A stretch of DNA of 64,000 bases from Methylomonas sp. EFPC3 (GCF_029643245.1 NZ_CP116398.1:744001-808000), one strand, 5' to 3'; shown: positions 46,214-56,469, counted from the stretch's first letter. Notes: generated from the letters alone by a model not told the origin. Numbers and translations are program-made.

Positions 46214-47908
46214 ATGGCGAACAAAACACGGCTGATGGCCTTGGCGCTGTCGGGGTTGATCGGCAGCGTCCAGGCCGGCGAGAAGGAAGAATTGCTGAAG
46301 CTGCGCAACACCACCACCAATTTGATCAAACAATTGGTGAAGCAAGGCATCTTGACCGACAAGGCGGCCAACGAAATGATCAAGCAGGCCGAAGCCGACG
46401 CCGGCCAGCAGGCTGCAGCCGCAAAAGCGGCCGGGGAGAAAGAGGCGGTGCCGGCCGACGAAGTGCGAGTGGCTTACGTGCCGGACTTCGTCAAGGACGA
46501 GATTCGCCAGCAAGTGCGTAGCGAGCTGCGCGAGGAAGTGGTCGGCGACGTGATGCAAAAAGCCAAGAACGAACAATGGGGCTTACCGAATGCGTTGCCG
46601 GACTGGACCCGCAAGTTCAAATTGTCCGGCGATTTGCGCTTGCGTTCGCAGCACGATTATCAGGCACCGGACAATATCCCAAATTCTTATCTGGATTACC
46701 AGGCTATCAACAATGCCGGTGGTGTTACCAATGCCGGCCTGGATGCGTTTTACAACACCACCGAAGACCGCCATCGTTTCCGGGAAAGGTTGCGGATCGG
46801 TATCGATGCCAACGTTACCGACAACTTGAAGGCCGGCGTCAGGCTGGCGACCGGCAACCAGCGCGATCCGGTATCGACCAACCAGGATCTGGCCAACTTC
46901 GGTAACCATTACGATTTCACGGTCGACCGCGCCTACCTGCAATACGATGCGACCGACGACAACAAATTCAAATGGCTGACGCTGAGCGGCGGCCGGATCA
47001 AGAACCCGTGGTACACCGGCGGCGGCGAGTTTACCGGCGGTAGCGAGTTGCTGTGGGACGTCGATTTGTCGTTCGAGGGCTTTGCCGCGACATGGCGCCA
47101 CCACTTGGGCGACTCCGGCAGACTGATGGATGCGGGAGACCAGAGCCATCAGGCCTATCTCACGGTCGGCGCGTTTCCATTGCAGGAAAGCAGTTTCAGC
47201 AGCGACAAATGGCTGTTGGGCGGCCAGGCCGGCATAGATTGGGCCTTTACCAACCAGGACAATTTGAAATTGGCCGCGGCGTATTACGATTACGTCAACC
47301 TGCAGGCCAGGCAAAATACCACCGCTTCCGGCACCTGCGACACCAACAATCGAGCCAATACCGCCTCGCGACCGCAGTTTATGCAAGGCGGCAATACCTT
47401 GGCGACGATTTGTAAGGAAGGCACCCGCTTGGCGCCCGGCACCTTGCCGGCCATGGTCGGTTTGGCGTCGGATTTCAACATCGTCAATATCAATGCTTCT
47501 TACGACATGGTCTTGTTCGCGCCGTACCATCTGCGCATCAGCGGCGACTACGCCAGAAACATCGGCTTCGACAAACAGGAAGTCAGTCGCTTGTACGGTT
47601 CCGCGGTCGATGCCAAGACCACGGCCTGGCAGTTCCGCGCCGATTTCGGTTGGCCCAAGGCGGAAGTCGCCGGGCATTGGAACGTATTCGCCGCTTATAA
47701 ATACGTCGGCCGAGATTCGGTGTTGGACGCGTTTACCGATTCGGATTTCCATTTGGGCGGCACCAACGTCAAAGGTTGGTTCATCGGAGGCAACTACGGT
47801 TTGATGAAAAACGTCTGGTTGACCGGACGCTGGCTGACGGCCGATATGATCAGCGGCCCGACCTGGGGCGTCGACGTGCTGCAAATGGATATCAACACCC
47901 AGTTCTAG
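46214..47908 (+). CDS. putative outer-membrane porin with N-terminal coiled coil
   Basis: A 564-residue barrel protein. A signal peptide is cleaved after VQA near residue 21. A helical stretch of about 100 residues follows (LRNTTTNLIKQLVKQGILTD and QAAAAKAAGEKEA), as in peptidoglycan-linked porins. The rest is a beta-barrel with alternating strands, for example KFKLSGDLRLRSQHDYQ and a final LQMDINTQF with C-terminal Phe. It is the last-but-one gene of the TonB cluster and begins 23 bases after tonB. The solute is unknown; it could also be the outer-membrane partner of this TonB. Confidence 0.8.
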   Translation: MANKTRLMALALSGLIGSVQAGEKEELLKLRNTTTNLIKQLVKQGILTDKAANEMIKQAEADAGQQAAAAKAAGEKEAVPADEVRVAYVPDFVKDEIRQQVRSELREEVVGDVMQKAKNEQWGLPNALPDWTRKFKLSGDLRLRSQHDYQAPDNIPNSYLDYQAINNAGGVTNAGLDAFYNTTEDRHRFRERLRIGIDANVTDNLKAGVRLATGNQRDPVSTNQDLANFGNHYDFTVDRAYLQYDATDDNKFKWLTLSGGRIKNPWYTGGGEFTGGSELLWDVDLSFEGFAATWRHHLGDSGRLMDAGDQSHQAYLTVGAFPLQESSFSSDKWLLGGQAGIDWAFTNQDNLKLAAAYYDYVNLQARQNTTASGTCDTNNRANTASRPQFMQGGNTLATICKEGTRLAPGTLPAMVGLASDFNIVNINASYDMVLFAPYHLRISGDYARNIGFDKQEVSRLYGSAVDAKTTAWQFRADFGWPKAEVAGHWNVFAAYKYVGRDSVLDAFTDSDFHLGGTNVKGWFIGGNYGLMKNVWLTGRWLTADMISGPTWGVDVLQMDINTQF

Positions 47909-47921
47909 GCGAGGAGGCGAC

Positions 47922-48581
47922 ATGAAGCGGTATCAGATTACCTGGCATTTGCCGGCGGGATTGTTGCTGGCGCTGGCAGTTTCGGCGACGGTTTCGGCCG
48001 CGCCGCGCGAGGCGTCTAAAGACAGTGGCGCGGTCTTGAAACTGCAGGGCATGGTGAAAAGCCTGACCGCCGAGCGCGACGCGGCCCAAGCCGAAACCGC
48101 CAAACTGAACGAGCAACTCAAGCAGTTGGAGCAACTGAAGAAAGAGCATTCCGCCGCCGTCGCGGCCAAGGAGCAACTTGGTAGCGAATTGTCGGCCCAG
48201 CGCAATGCCGCCGGCGAAGTGCGCGAACGTCTGGAAAAATCCAACGCCCGCTTGCAGGAGGCCTTCTCCAAAAACCAGGAGCTTAGCCAGGCTAAGGCCG
48301 AATTGGCCGGACAGTTGGCGGCGTTGAAAGGCAAGCAGCAGATAACCGAGCAGCAGTTGAACGTTTGCGGCGAGCATAATCTGAAGCTCTATGAAGCCGG
48401 AAAGGACTTGCTGCAACGCTACCAGAACAAGGGCGCCCTGTCCGGTTTGCTGGAGCAGGAAACCTTGCTGCAGTTCAATAGTGTGGAAATGGAAAACATC
48501 GTCCAGGAATACGAAGACAAATTGCGCGCCGGCAAGCTGGCGGAGCAAACCGCGGCCGAGGCCGGCATCCCCGCCCAATAA
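47922..48581 (+). CDS. periplasmic coiled-coil protein of unknown function
   Basis: A 219-residue exported protein with a signal peptide (LLLALAVSATVSAA). It is then almost entirely coiled coil (about 35-150), with heptad-like stretches KLNEQLKQLEQLKKEH and AKAELAGQLAALKGKQQ. A short C-terminal part contains one Cys (LNVCGEH). It starts 13 bases after the porin stop, so it belongs to the same operon. It may tether the porin or TonB module in the periplasm. I do not recognise a named family. Confidence 0.75.
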   Translation: MKRYQITWHLPAGLLLALAVSATVSAAPREASKDSGAVLKLQGMVKSLTAERDAAQAETAKLNEQLKQLEQLKKEHSAAVAAKEQLGSELSAQRNAAGEVRERLEKSNARLQEAFSKNQELSQAKAELAGQLAALKGKQQITEQQLNVCGEHNLKLYEAGKDLLQRYQNKGALSGLLEQETLLQFNSVEMENIVQEYEDKLRAGKLAEQTAAEAGIPAQ

Positions 48582-48871
48582 GCCTTTCCGTTGCCAGGGG
48601 TGCGGCGTCATGTCGCACCTCGTTTCCCCGCAAATTACCGAAGCCAGTACCAGTTTAACGATACAAATAAGTTAAAATCGGGCTAGCGGCGTTTTTAAAG
48701 CGGCTAAGGAAACGATATTCGAAGTTCCGTTTTTCGACGGAAGATCATTGCGGACCAGATGTAAGGCGTTGATTTTTCAGCGTCTATTTGAATCTGTTCC
48801 GGGCGGGATGGAGTCATCCGCTTCGACCGGCGCGTCCTAAACAACCACACGCAAGAATCATCGAGATACTC

Positions 48872-51256
48872 ATGACAACACATAATTTTTTGAAAAATCT
48901 GGGCATTGTTGTTTTGACGACCGGATTGGTGGCCTGTAACGGCGCCGAGGAACGGAAAGCGAAATACATGGAAGAGGGTAAGCAGCTGTTTCAAGCGGGC
49001 GATTACGAGAAAGCCCAATTGGCCTTTAAAAACGTTTTGCAAATCGATCCAAAGGATGCTGAAAGCCGGTTCCAAATGGCTGAGGCGCTTAGCAAGCAAG
49101 GTAAAATTGAAGCCGCGTTCAAGGAATACAGCGGCGTTGTCGCCAGCAGCGAAAATCATGTGATGGCCAGAGTCAGGGTCGGCCAGTTGCTGCTGTTGAA
49201 TCGAATGGTTGACGATGCCGAAAAAATGGTCGGTGAAGCGCTGGCGAAAGAACCGGACAACGTCGAAGCGCTGGTGTTGCTGGCCGGCGTGCAATCGGCC
49301 AAAAACAATAACGACGGCGCCATTGCCTCGGTCGAGCGCGCGCTGAAACAAAGCCCTGACGACGTACCGGCGACGTTGATGATGGCGTCGATTCAAACCC
49401 GGTTGGATAAAACCGATCAGGCCATTGCCTTATTGCAACAGGCGATCGCAAAAAAAACCGACAATGTACCTTTGCGCAGCATGTTGGCCGGTTTGTACGC
49501 CAAAACCCAGAACGCGGCAGAAGCGGAAAATACGCTGGCGGAAATCGTCAAGATCGAACCGCAGCAATTGCAGCATTACCGCAGCCTGGCGCTGTTTCAG
49601 GTCGGCACTCAACAAGTGGACAAAGCAGAAGCCACTTTGCGTAGTGCCGTCGCCCAAATGCCGGACAATGACACTGCGAAAACCTATTTAATTGATTTTT
49701 TGCTGGAAAAACGCGGACCGGAAGTGGCAATAGCCGAACTGCTGCCGATGATCGAGCAAAAGCCGGAAGCCTACGAACTGAAGTTTAAATTGGCTAATAT
49801 TCATTTGGCCAAAAAAGAATTCGACAAGACCGAAGCGACATTGAAAGAGATTGTCGACCGAGACAAATTAGGCCCAAACGCGATTACCGCGCGCAATAAA
49901 TTGGCAGCCTTGTATGCCTTGACCAAACGCGGCGACGAAGCCAAAGCTCTAATCAAGGAAGTACTGGAAAATAATCCGCGCGACGCCGAAGCTTTGACGA
50001 TGCGCGGCCAATTTGCGCTGGCGGAAAATCGGATTCCGGACGCAATTGCCGACTTCCGCGCAGTGCTGGTCGATCAGCCCAATAATACCGGCGTGTTGAA
50101 AATGCTGGCGGCGGCGCATCTGCGCAATAACGAAGACGAATTGGCCCGCGAAAACATGGAAAAAGTCGTGTCGCTGGCTCCGGCCGACGAAACCGCGCAA
50201 CTGGATTTGGTCGGTCTGTTTTTGAAAGGAAATAAGCCCGATCAAGCCAAACAGCAATTGGAAACCTTGTTGAAAGCGAATCCGAAAAGTCTGAAAGGCC
50301 TGGAAGCTCTGTTCAAACTGGAAGTGACACAAAAGCACTGGGACAAAGCCCAAGCCGCAGCCAAGCAGGTTCAGGATTTGAACGACAAGGACGCTACCGG
50401 TTTTTACATGTCGGGTCTGGCCTACCAGGCGGAAAACAAGTTGGCGGAAAGTGTCGACGCTTTTAGTAAAGCCTTGGAGCGAAAACCGGATGCGGTGGAG
50501 CCTTTGACCGAAATGGTGAAAAGCTATCTGGTCATGAAGCAATCGGATAAAGCGTTGGCTAAATTGCAGCAGATTGTCAAACAACAACCTGATCACTTCG
50601 TCGCGTACAACCTGATCGGTGGCGCCTATCTGAACGAGCAGAAGTTTGCTGAAGCTAAAGCCGCTTACCAGAAGGCGGAGTCGATCAAGCCCGATTGGTA
50701 CAGCCCGTATCGCAACCTGGCTTTAATCGAACTGGCCCAGAAAAACAAAGCCGGCGCGATCGATATCTATAAAAAAGGTATCGAGAAAACTGGCGGCGCC
50801 ATGGAACTGGTCGACGATCTGGCGCGCCTTTACCACCGCGACGGTCAGAATCAGGAAGTGTTAGCCCTGTATGAAGCTTCCTACAAACAGCATCCGGATT
50901 CGGCGGTGGCGGTCAACAATCTGGCAAGCTACTTGTCCGATTTCGCGGCGACGCCGGAAAATCTGGAGCGGGCTGCCAAACTGGCAGAACCCCTGCTGAA
51001 AACCAACAATCCGAACATGCTGGATACCGTGGCCTGGATTGCCTACAAGCAGGGCAATTACGACAAGGCTAAGGAAATCATGACCAAGGCGATCGAACGC
51101 GACGCACAATCGCCGATCAGCAACTACCACATGGGCATGATTTATTACAAAACCAACGATCCGGTCAAAGCCCGCGAGTATCTGCAAAAAGCGGTCGACA
51201 AGAAAGTCGAGTTCGACGGCTTGGCCGAAGCCAAGGAAGTGCTCGGCAAGCTGTAA
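48872..51256 (+). CDS. PrsT-like TPR lipoprotein
   Basis: A 794-residue protein with a lipobox (TTGLVAC, Cys at residue 21). It is otherwise an array of about 20 TPR repeats with the usual W-LG-Y-A-F-A-P spacing; clear examples are AGDYEKAQLAFKNVLQIDP and KFAEAKAAYQKAESIKPDW. The closest style is the PrsT TPR lipoprotein of exosortase/EPS systems. It probably acts as a scaffold at the inner face of the outer membrane for export of polysaccharide or matrix proteins. The ATG at 48872 gives the lipobox; the frame is open from 48788. A strong terminator follows. Confidence 0.82.
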   Translation: MTTHNFLKNLGIVVLTTGLVACNGAEERKAKYMEEGKQLFQAGDYEKAQLAFKNVLQIDPKDAESRFQMAEALSKQGKIEAAFKEYSGVVASSENHVMARVRVGQLLLLNRMVDDAEKMVGEALAKEPDNVEALVLLAGVQSAKNNNDGAIASVERALKQSPDDVPATLMMASIQTRLDKTDQAIALLQQAIAKKTDNVPLRSMLAGLYAKTQNAAEAENTLAEIVKIEPQQLQHYRSLALFQVGTQQVDKAEATLRSAVAQMPDNDTAKTYLIDFLLEKRGPEVAIAELLPMIEQKPEAYELKFKLANIHLAKKEFDKTEATLKEIVDRDKLGPNAITARNKLAALYALTKRGDEAKALIKEVLENNPRDAEALTMRGQFALAENRIPDAIADFRAVLVDQPNNTGVLKMLAAAHLRNNEDELARENMEKVVSLAPADETAQLDLVGLFLKGNKPDQAKQQLETLLKANPKSLKGLEALFKLEVTQKHWDKAQAAAKQVQDLNDKDATGFYMSGLAYQAENKLAESVDAFSKALERKPDAVEPLTEMVKSYLVMKQSDKALAKLQQIVKQQPDHFVAYNLIGGAYLNEQKFAEAKAAYQKAESIKPDWYSPYRNLALIELAQKNKAGAIDIYKKGIEKTGGAMELVDDLARLYHRDGQNQEVLALYEASYKQHPDSAVAVNNLASYLSDFAATPENLERAAKLAEPLLKTNNPNMLDTVAWIAYKQGNYDKAKEIMTKAIERDAQSPISNYHMGMIYYKTNDPVKAREYLQKAVDKKVEFDGLAEAKEVLGKL

Positions 51257-51277
51257 ACCGCCGCGCTTCGCCACCGG

Positions 51278-51312
51278 AAAACGCCGTCCCGCAAGGGCCG
51301 GCGTTTTTTTTT
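51278..51312 (+). terminator. Rho-independent terminator after the TPR gene
   Basis: AAAACGCCG at 51278-51286 pairs with CGGCGTTTT starting at 51299, followed by a run of nine T's. This is the clearest terminator in the window. It separates the surface region from the sulfur island. Confidence 0.88.
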
Positions 51313-51462
51313 GCGTTTAGATTTTGGTATGCGCTGGTGCGTTCAATCTTTATCGGTTTTTTCGATTTAATAATCGATATTTACCGTTTCAAACCGCAAT
51401 TTGTTTTCCGTAACATGCTTCGCAACAGAACTTTTTATGCAGTTCACGCAAGCGGAGACCCC

Positions 51463-51636
51463 ATGCAAATCCAATTCGACACCGACTTTTCAACATCGGC
51501 CCAGCAGCAAGAGCTGGTCAGGCAAGTCATCGCCATCTTGCGGGGGCTGCGTTTCGGTTCGGTGGAAATCGTGGTGCACGACGGCCGTGTGGTGCAAATC
51601 GAGAAACATGAAAAGTTTCGCGTGAAAAGTGCCTGA
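51463..51636 (+). CDS. YezD/DUF2292-like small protein
   Basis: A 57-residue protein matching the YezD pattern: QQELVRQVIAILRGLRFGSV, then EIVVHDGRVVQIEKHEKFR. YezD-like proteins are often encoded beside sulfur assimilation genes and are predicted to help in sulfate or cysteine metabolism, with unknown mechanism. The ATG at 51463 was chosen for this; the frame opens at 51337. The gene starts the sulfur island, before the porin and sulfate transporter. Confidence 0.78.
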   Translation: MQIQFDTDFSTSAQQQELVRQVIAILRGLRFGSVEIVVHDGRVVQIEKHEKFRVKSA

Positions 51637-51765
51637 CGCATCTAACCCCAGTTCTACCGTACCCGCGGCGAAAAAACCAATAGCACCGATAACCGACCGG
51701 ATCGCCGGAAGTTAGCCAATCAGGAATTTTGATTCCACGTCTGCAACCGAATACACGAGTTAACC

Positions 51766-53271
51766 ATGAGAAGAAAACACATCAGCGCACGATCGGCGAC
51801 CGGCGCGATCGGCTTACTGCTCGGCCTTATTGGGAACGCCGCTGCCGAGGATTATTACCGGCCGACCAAAGGCTACCGCGTGGAACCGGCACCGGATACG
51901 CCGGCCTACGTGCGCAACTTGAGCAAAACCCAATTCGAACAATTCCGCAATGTAGAGTGGCTGGACGTCGGTCTGGATTTTCGCAGCCGTTACGAATACC
52001 GGGAAAACGATTACCGGCCGGTAGGGGCAAACAACAGCGGAGTTTACCGGCCCGATCCCGACAATATCTGGTTGTTACGAACCCGGGCTTTTCTGGGGGT
52101 AAAGGATATTCTCGATCCGCTACGCTTTGTCCTGGAATTGGAGGACGCCCGCAGCTACAACGGCCTCTACTCGCGGACCGACGCCGACGTCAACGAATTC
52201 GAAATGATCCAGGGTTATGCCGAGTTGTATTTCGCCAATGCCTTGGGCCATAACCGGCCGATCAGCATTCGCGCCGGCCGTCAGCATCTGGAGCTACTGG
52301 ACCGGCGCCTGGTCGGTAACAACGAATTCCGCAACACCACCAACAATTTCGAAGGTTACCGGGTGCGGTTCGGCAAGCGCCAAAACAATTGGGATCTGGA
52401 TACCTTCGTATTTCAACCGGTCGACCGCTTGAAGTACGATTTCGACCAGCCCGATGAAGACACTTGGTTCTATGGCGCGGTGCTCAGTTGGAAGCAATGG
52501 TCGGACTATGTGACGATCCAGCCCTACTTCCTGGGTAAGCACGTCGATGGCGATCCGCGCAATACGATCAACGCCAACCGCAAAGCCGATGCCGATATTT
52601 ATTCGCCGGGTTTACGGGTTTACGGCTTGTTTTGGGACAGCGGCTTCGATTTCGATGCCGATCTCACCAAGCAGTTCGGTCACCAAGGCCGCTTGACCGG
52701 AACCAACCGCAACAACTACTCGCAGATCGTCGAACAACACGACGCTTTGGCGTACTCGCTGGAGCTGGGTTACACCTTCGACCACGACTGGAAGCCGCGC
52801 GCCAGCCTGTATTACGGCTACGGTACCGGCGATAAAACCGGCGGCGACCGCACCAATCAACGCTTTGATGCTTTCTACGGCTTTAACCAGCCTTGGTCGC
52901 GCAACGACTATTACTCGTGGGACAACATTCATGCGCCGAAGGCGCGGCTGGAATTTACGCCCTACAAGGATGTGCGGATCGATACCGGTTACAACGCCTA
53001 TTGGCTGGAAAGCGATGCCGGCGGTTGGCGGCGGGCCGGTTTGGGTAACGGCAACGGCAAGACCTTTATGGGTCACGAATTCGATATCCGCCTGCGCCAC
53101 AAGTTGAATGCTTTCGTGGATTGGAGCTTGAGTTACGCCCACTACACGCCCGGAGACTATACGACCTCTTTGGCCAGAACCAACGGCCCTTTTACCAACG
53201 AACCGAGCAACTTCTTTTATTTCGAAGTTTCGTTGAATGCGTTCGGCGACGGCAAGCCCAAATATCATTAA
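51766..53271 (+). CDS. alginate-export-type outer-membrane porin
   Basis: A 501-residue barrel with a short signal peptide (GAIGLLLGLIGNAAA). The mature part follows the alginate-export/OprD-like barrel pattern: FRNVEWLDVGLDFRSRYEYR, then RTRAFLGVKDILDPLRFVLE and AGRQHLELLDRRLVGNNEF. The C-terminal strand ends FFYFEVSLNAFGDGKPKYH. No alginate genes are nearby. Its place before the sulfate transporter suggests an outer-membrane channel for sulfate, sulfonate or another oxyanion. This role is inferred from position only. Confidence 0.78.
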   Translation: MRRKHISARSATGAIGLLLGLIGNAAAEDYYRPTKGYRVEPAPDTPAYVRNLSKTQFEQFRNVEWLDVGLDFRSRYEYRENDYRPVGANNSGVYRPDPDNIWLLRTRAFLGVKDILDPLRFVLELEDARSYNGLYSRTDADVNEFEMIQGYAELYFANALGHNRPISIRAGRQHLELLDRRLVGNNEFRNTTNNFEGYRVRFGKRQNNWDLDTFVFQPVDRLKYDFDQPDEDTWFYGAVLSWKQWSDYVTIQPYFLGKHVDGDPRNTINANRKADADIYSPGLRVYGLFWDSGFDFDADLTKQFGHQGRLTGTNRNNYSQIVEQHDALAYSLELGYTFDHDWKPRASLYYGYGTGDKTGGDRTNQRFDAFYGFNQPWSRNDYYSWDNIHAPKARLEFTPYKDVRIDTGYNAYWLESDAGGWRRAGLGNGNGKTFMGHEFDIRLRHKLNAFVDWSLSYAHYTPGDYTTSLARTNGPFTNEPSNFFYFEVSLNAFGDGKPKYH

Positions 53272-53471
53272 TTAGGCACTCATTCCCCGGAACAGGTTTG
53301 GCCGCTTGGTCGAGCCGGGCGGTGCCGTGGGTTTTTATATCCCTAAATAAGATATGTATCTCGAAAACGATCATTTTAAATCAGATAAAAGGCCGCGTAC
53401 CATATCGCCAAAGGTGTTAACGCCGGGCGTTTCGGCGGCCGCCTACCGAATCAATCTCTTGAGGAGTCATT

Positions 53472-54476
53472 ATGAAGCTGAGTTACACCGTTAAATCCGT
53501 GCTGCTTGCATTAGGCCTGCTGGCTAGCGCCACGGCGGCAGCGGACCGGACCATCCTGAACGTGTCATACGACCCGACCCGCGAGTTCTATCAGGATTTC
53601 AACAAGGAATTCATCAAGTACTGGAAACAAAAAACCGGCGAGGACGTTAATGTCCAACAATCGCACGGCGGTGGCGGCAAACAGACCCGGGCGGTGATCG
53701 ACGGCCTGGAAGCCGACGTCGTGACCTTGGCCCTGTCCTACGACATTGACCAGATCGCCGAGAAAGCCAATTTGCTGCCGAAAGACTGGCAAAAACGCCT
53801 GCCGGACAACAGCTTGCCTTACACCTCCACCATCGTGTTTCTGGTGCGCAAAGGCAATCCCAAAGGGATCAAGGACTGGGGTGATCTGACCCAGGAAGGT
53901 TTGCAAGTGATCACCCCAAACCCGAAGACCTCAGGCGGCGCCCGCTACAACTATTTGGCGGCCTGGGCCTACGGTGAGAAGAAATTCGGCAGCAAGGACG
54001 CCGCCAAGGATTTCGTCAAAAAGCTGTTTAAAAACGTACCGGTACTGGACTCCGGTGCGCGCGGCTCGACGACCACCTTCATCCAGCGCGGTATCGGCGA
54101 CGTGTTGATTACCTGGGAAAATGAAGCCTTCCTGGCCTTGAAGGAGTTCGGCTCCAGCGAATATGAAATCGTCGTGCCGCCGACCAGCATCAAAGCCGAA
54201 ACGCCGGTGACCGTGGTCGACAAAGTGGTCAAGAAAAACGGCACCCAGGACTTGGCCGAAGCCTATTTGAATTATCTGTACACCCCCATCGGCCAAAAAC
54301 TGGTGGCCAAGCATTTCTATCGGCCGTCGCATCCGGAACACGCCGATGCCGAGGATCTGAAACGCTTCCCGAAACTGGAATTGTTCACGGTGAATGAGCG
54401 CTTCGGCAGCTGGGCGCAGGTGCAGAAAGAACACTTCGACGACGGCGCCAATTTCGACCAGATATATACGCCTTGA
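53472..54476 (+). CDS. sbp: periplasmic sulfate-binding protein
   Basis: Sbp binds sulfate (and often thiosulfate) for the CysTWA transporter. The 334-residue protein has a signal peptide ending at ATAAA near residue 23. The ligand-binding core reads [19 protein letters not shown], then [20 protein letters not shown] and [12 protein letters not shown], all classical for the family. The ribosome binding site GAGGAGT is just upstream of the ATG at 53472. It is separated from cysT by 126 bases containing a GC-rich hairpin, a common way to make the binding protein more abundant than the permease. Confidence 0.95.
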   Translation: MKLSYTVKSVLLALGLLASATAAADRTILNVSYDPTREFYQDFNKEFIKYWKQKTGEDVNVQQSHGGGGKQTRAVIDGLEADVVTLALSYDIDQIAEKANLLPKDWQKRLPDNSLPYTSTIVFLVRKGNPKGIKDWGDLTQEGLQVITPNPKTSGGARYNYLAAWAYGEKKFGSKDAAKDFVKKLFKNVPVLDSGARGSTTTFIQRGIGDVLITWENEAFLALKEFGSSEYEIVVPPTSIKAETPVTVVDKVVKKNGTQDLAEAYLNYLYTPIGQKLVAKHFYRPSHPEHADAEDLKRFPKLELFTVNERFGSWAQVQKEHFDDGANFDQIYTP

Positions 54477-54483
54477 TACTACA

Positions 54484-54516
54484 CGGCGGGGCGTCGGAAT
54501 GGCGGATGCCCCGCCG
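54484..54516 (+). promoter_or_regulatory. intercistronic hairpin between sbp and cysT
   Basis: A perfect 9-base GC stem (CGGCGGGGC at 54484-54492, complement at 54508-54516) right after the sbp stop. With no T run, it more likely protects the sbp mRNA 3' end or lowers downstream transcription than fully terminates. Confidence 0.6.
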
Positions 54517-54602
54517 CGTTACCGGCTTAGCGCCGGCTCGCGAAAAACGGATGAGAGATATCACACCGCTGTTTTTTCCAACTAAAGCCTGATACCGAAC
54601 TT

Positions 54603-55430
54603 ATGCCACAAAGCCACATCATGCCCGGATTTCGTCCCGCTTTAGGGTTTACCTTGCTTTACCTGACGCTGATCGTCTTGATTCCGCTCAGCGCGCTGTT
54701 GCTGAAATCGCTGAATCTGAGTCTGGAACAGTTTTGGGGGATTTTGACCAACAAGCGGGTCATTGCCTCGTTCCAGGTCAGTTTCGGTGCCGCGTTGATT
54801 GCCGCCGCCGTTGCCGCCGTGTTGGGTTTTGTCATCGCCTGGACCTTGGTGCGCTACCCGTTTACCGGCAAAAAACTTTTCGATGCGCTGATCGACTTGC
54901 CGTTTGCCTTGCCGACTGCCGTGGCCGGCATCGTGCTGGCGACGATTTACGAACCCAAAGGCTGGGTTGGCAAATGGGTGATTGAAGCTACCGGTGTGCA
55001 GATCGCCTTCAAACCGCTGGGCATCGTGTTCGCATTGATCTTCATCGGCTTGCCGTTCGTGGTGCGCACCGTCGAGCCGGTGTTGCAGGAATTCGATCTG
55101 GCTATGGAAGAAGCCGCTGCCAGCCTGGGTGCCAGCCGCTGGCAAGCTTTTATCAAAGTGATTTTCCCCAACATTCTACCGGCGACCATTACAGGGTTTG
55201 CCTTGGCTTTTGCCCGCGGCGTCGGCGAGTACGGCTCGGTGATTTTTATCGCCGGCAACATGCCCTACATCTCGGAAGTGGTGCCGCTGTTAATCATCAC
55301 CAAGCTCGAACAATACGACTACGCCGGCGCAACGGCGATAGGCCTGACCATGCTGGTAATTTCGTTCCTGTTGTTGCTGTTAATCAATAGCCTGCAATGG
55401 TGGGTGCGCCGCCGTAGCGGCCAACTTTAA
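54603..55430 (+). CDS. cysT: sulfate ABC transporter permease CysT (CysU)
   Basis: A 275-residue inner-membrane permease with about six helices. The EAA loop is present as [20 protein letters not shown] followed by [20 protein letters not shown], the site that contacts CysA. The stretch [20 protein letters not shown] is typical of CysT. A second ATG at 54621 (MPGFRPA) is possible; the first is used here. It is followed by cysW after 10 bases. Confidence 0.95.
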   Translation: MPQSHIMPGFRPALGFTLLYLTLIVLIPLSALLLKSLNLSLEQFWGILTNKRVIASFQVSFGAALIAAAVAAVLGFVIAWTLVRYPFTGKKLFDALIDLPFALPTAVAGIVLATIYEPKGWVGKWVIEATGVQIAFKPLGIVFALIFIGLPFVVRTVEPVLQEFDLAMEEAAASLGASRWQAFIKVIFPNILPATITGFALAFARGVGEYGSVIFIAGNMPYISEVVPLLIITKLEQYDYAGATAIGLTMLVISFLLLLLINSLQWWVRRRSGQL

Positions 55431-55440
55431 GGACACTGCG

Positions 55441-56313
55441 ATGAGTGCGATTTCTACAACTATTGGAAAGCCGGCCAAGGCGCTGGCGCTGAAAGATGCC
55501 GACTGGGTGCGGCTAGTGCTGATCAGCATCAGTCTGGCCACCATTGGCCTGTTTTTGGTGTTGCCGCTGGCGACGGTCTTGATCAATGCCTTCAGCAAGG
55601 GCTGGTCAGCGTATGCCACGGCGCTGCAACATCCGGACGCTCTGGCGGCGATGCGTTTGACCTTGCTGACCGCGGCCATCACGGTGCCGTTGACCACCGT
55701 GTTCGGTGTGTCGGCGGCTTGGGCTATCTCTCGCTTTGAGTTTCGCGGCAAAAGCCTGTTGATTACCTTGATCGATCTACCGTTTTCGGTGTCGCCGGTG
55801 ATCGCCGGGTTGATCTACGTATTGATCTTCGGCTCGCAAGGCTGGTTGGGGCCGCTGTTGGCCGAACATAACATCAAGATCATCTTCGCCGTGCCCGGCA
55901 TCGTCCTGGCGACCTTGTTCGTCACCTTTCCATTCGTTGCCCGTGAATTGATCCCGCTGATGCAGGAAATCGGCCACGAAGAGGAAGAAGCCGCCTTGTC
56001 CTTGGGTGCCAGCGGCTGGCAAACCTTTTTCAAGATTACCTTGCCCAACATCAAATGGGGCTTGCTTTACGGCGTGCTGCTCTGTAATGCCAGAGCGATG
56101 GGCGAGTTCGGCGCAGTGTCGGTGGTATCCGGCCATATTCGCGGCCTGACCAACACGCTGCCGCTGCACGTCGAGGTCAGCTACAACGAATACGACTTCG
56201 TCGGTGCTTTTGCCAGCGCGTCGATCCTGGCCGGCTTGGCGATCGTGACTTTGATCTTCAAAACCCTGCTGGAATGGAAACAAAACGAAGAACGGAAGAA
56301 GGCGGAGGAATAA
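55441..56313 (+). CDS. cysW: sulfate ABC transporter permease CysW
   Basis: A 290-residue inner-membrane permease, partner of CysT. The EAA loop reads [20 protein letters not shown] followed by [20 protein letters not shown]. The CysW-type stretch [20 protein letters not shown] is present, as is [17 protein letters not shown]. The C terminus is a charged tail (EERKKAEE). A 156-base gap with a palindromic repeat separates it from cysA. Confidence 0.95.
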   Translation: MSAISTTIGKPAKALALKDADWVRLVLISISLATIGLFLVLPLATVLINAFSKGWSAYATALQHPDALAAMRLTLLTAAITVPLTTVFGVSAAWAISRFEFRGKSLLITLIDLPFSVSPVIAGLIYVLIFGSQGWLGPLLAEHNIKIIFAVPGIVLATLFVTFPFVARELIPLMQEIGHEEEEAALSLGASGWQTFFKITLPNIKWGLLYGVLLCNARAMGEFGAVSVVSGHIRGLTNTLPLHVEVSYNEYDFVGAFASASILAGLAIVTLIFKTLLEWKQNEERKKAEE

Positions 56314-56330
56314 AAATCAAAACAACGTAG

Positions 56331-56421
56331 GTCGGGTTACGACTGCATGGATGCATACCCTCTGGGGCATAAAGGAGGTAGGGTAACGCAGGATCGGTTA
56401 CCGAGCTAAGCGTAACCCGAC
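56331..56421. repeat. palindromic MITE-like repeat between cysW and cysA
   Basis: An 11-base perfect inverted repeat (GTCGGGTTACG at 56331-56341, CGTAACCCGAC at 56411-56421) encloses 69 bases. Dispersed elements with GTCGGGTTA ends occur in many proteobacterial genomes. It sits inside an operon and could form a large hairpin affecting cysA expression. Confidence 0.7.
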
Positions 56422-56469
56422 ACGCCGGCCTGCAAGTCTATGGCTAAGTTAGATTCACAGAGGCACAAA

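Noticed and set aside
46583..47923. Minus-strand frame of 446 residues opposite the porin gene
   Set aside because: The porin on the plus strand has a signal peptide, barrel pattern and operon spacing; the opposite frame has none of these.
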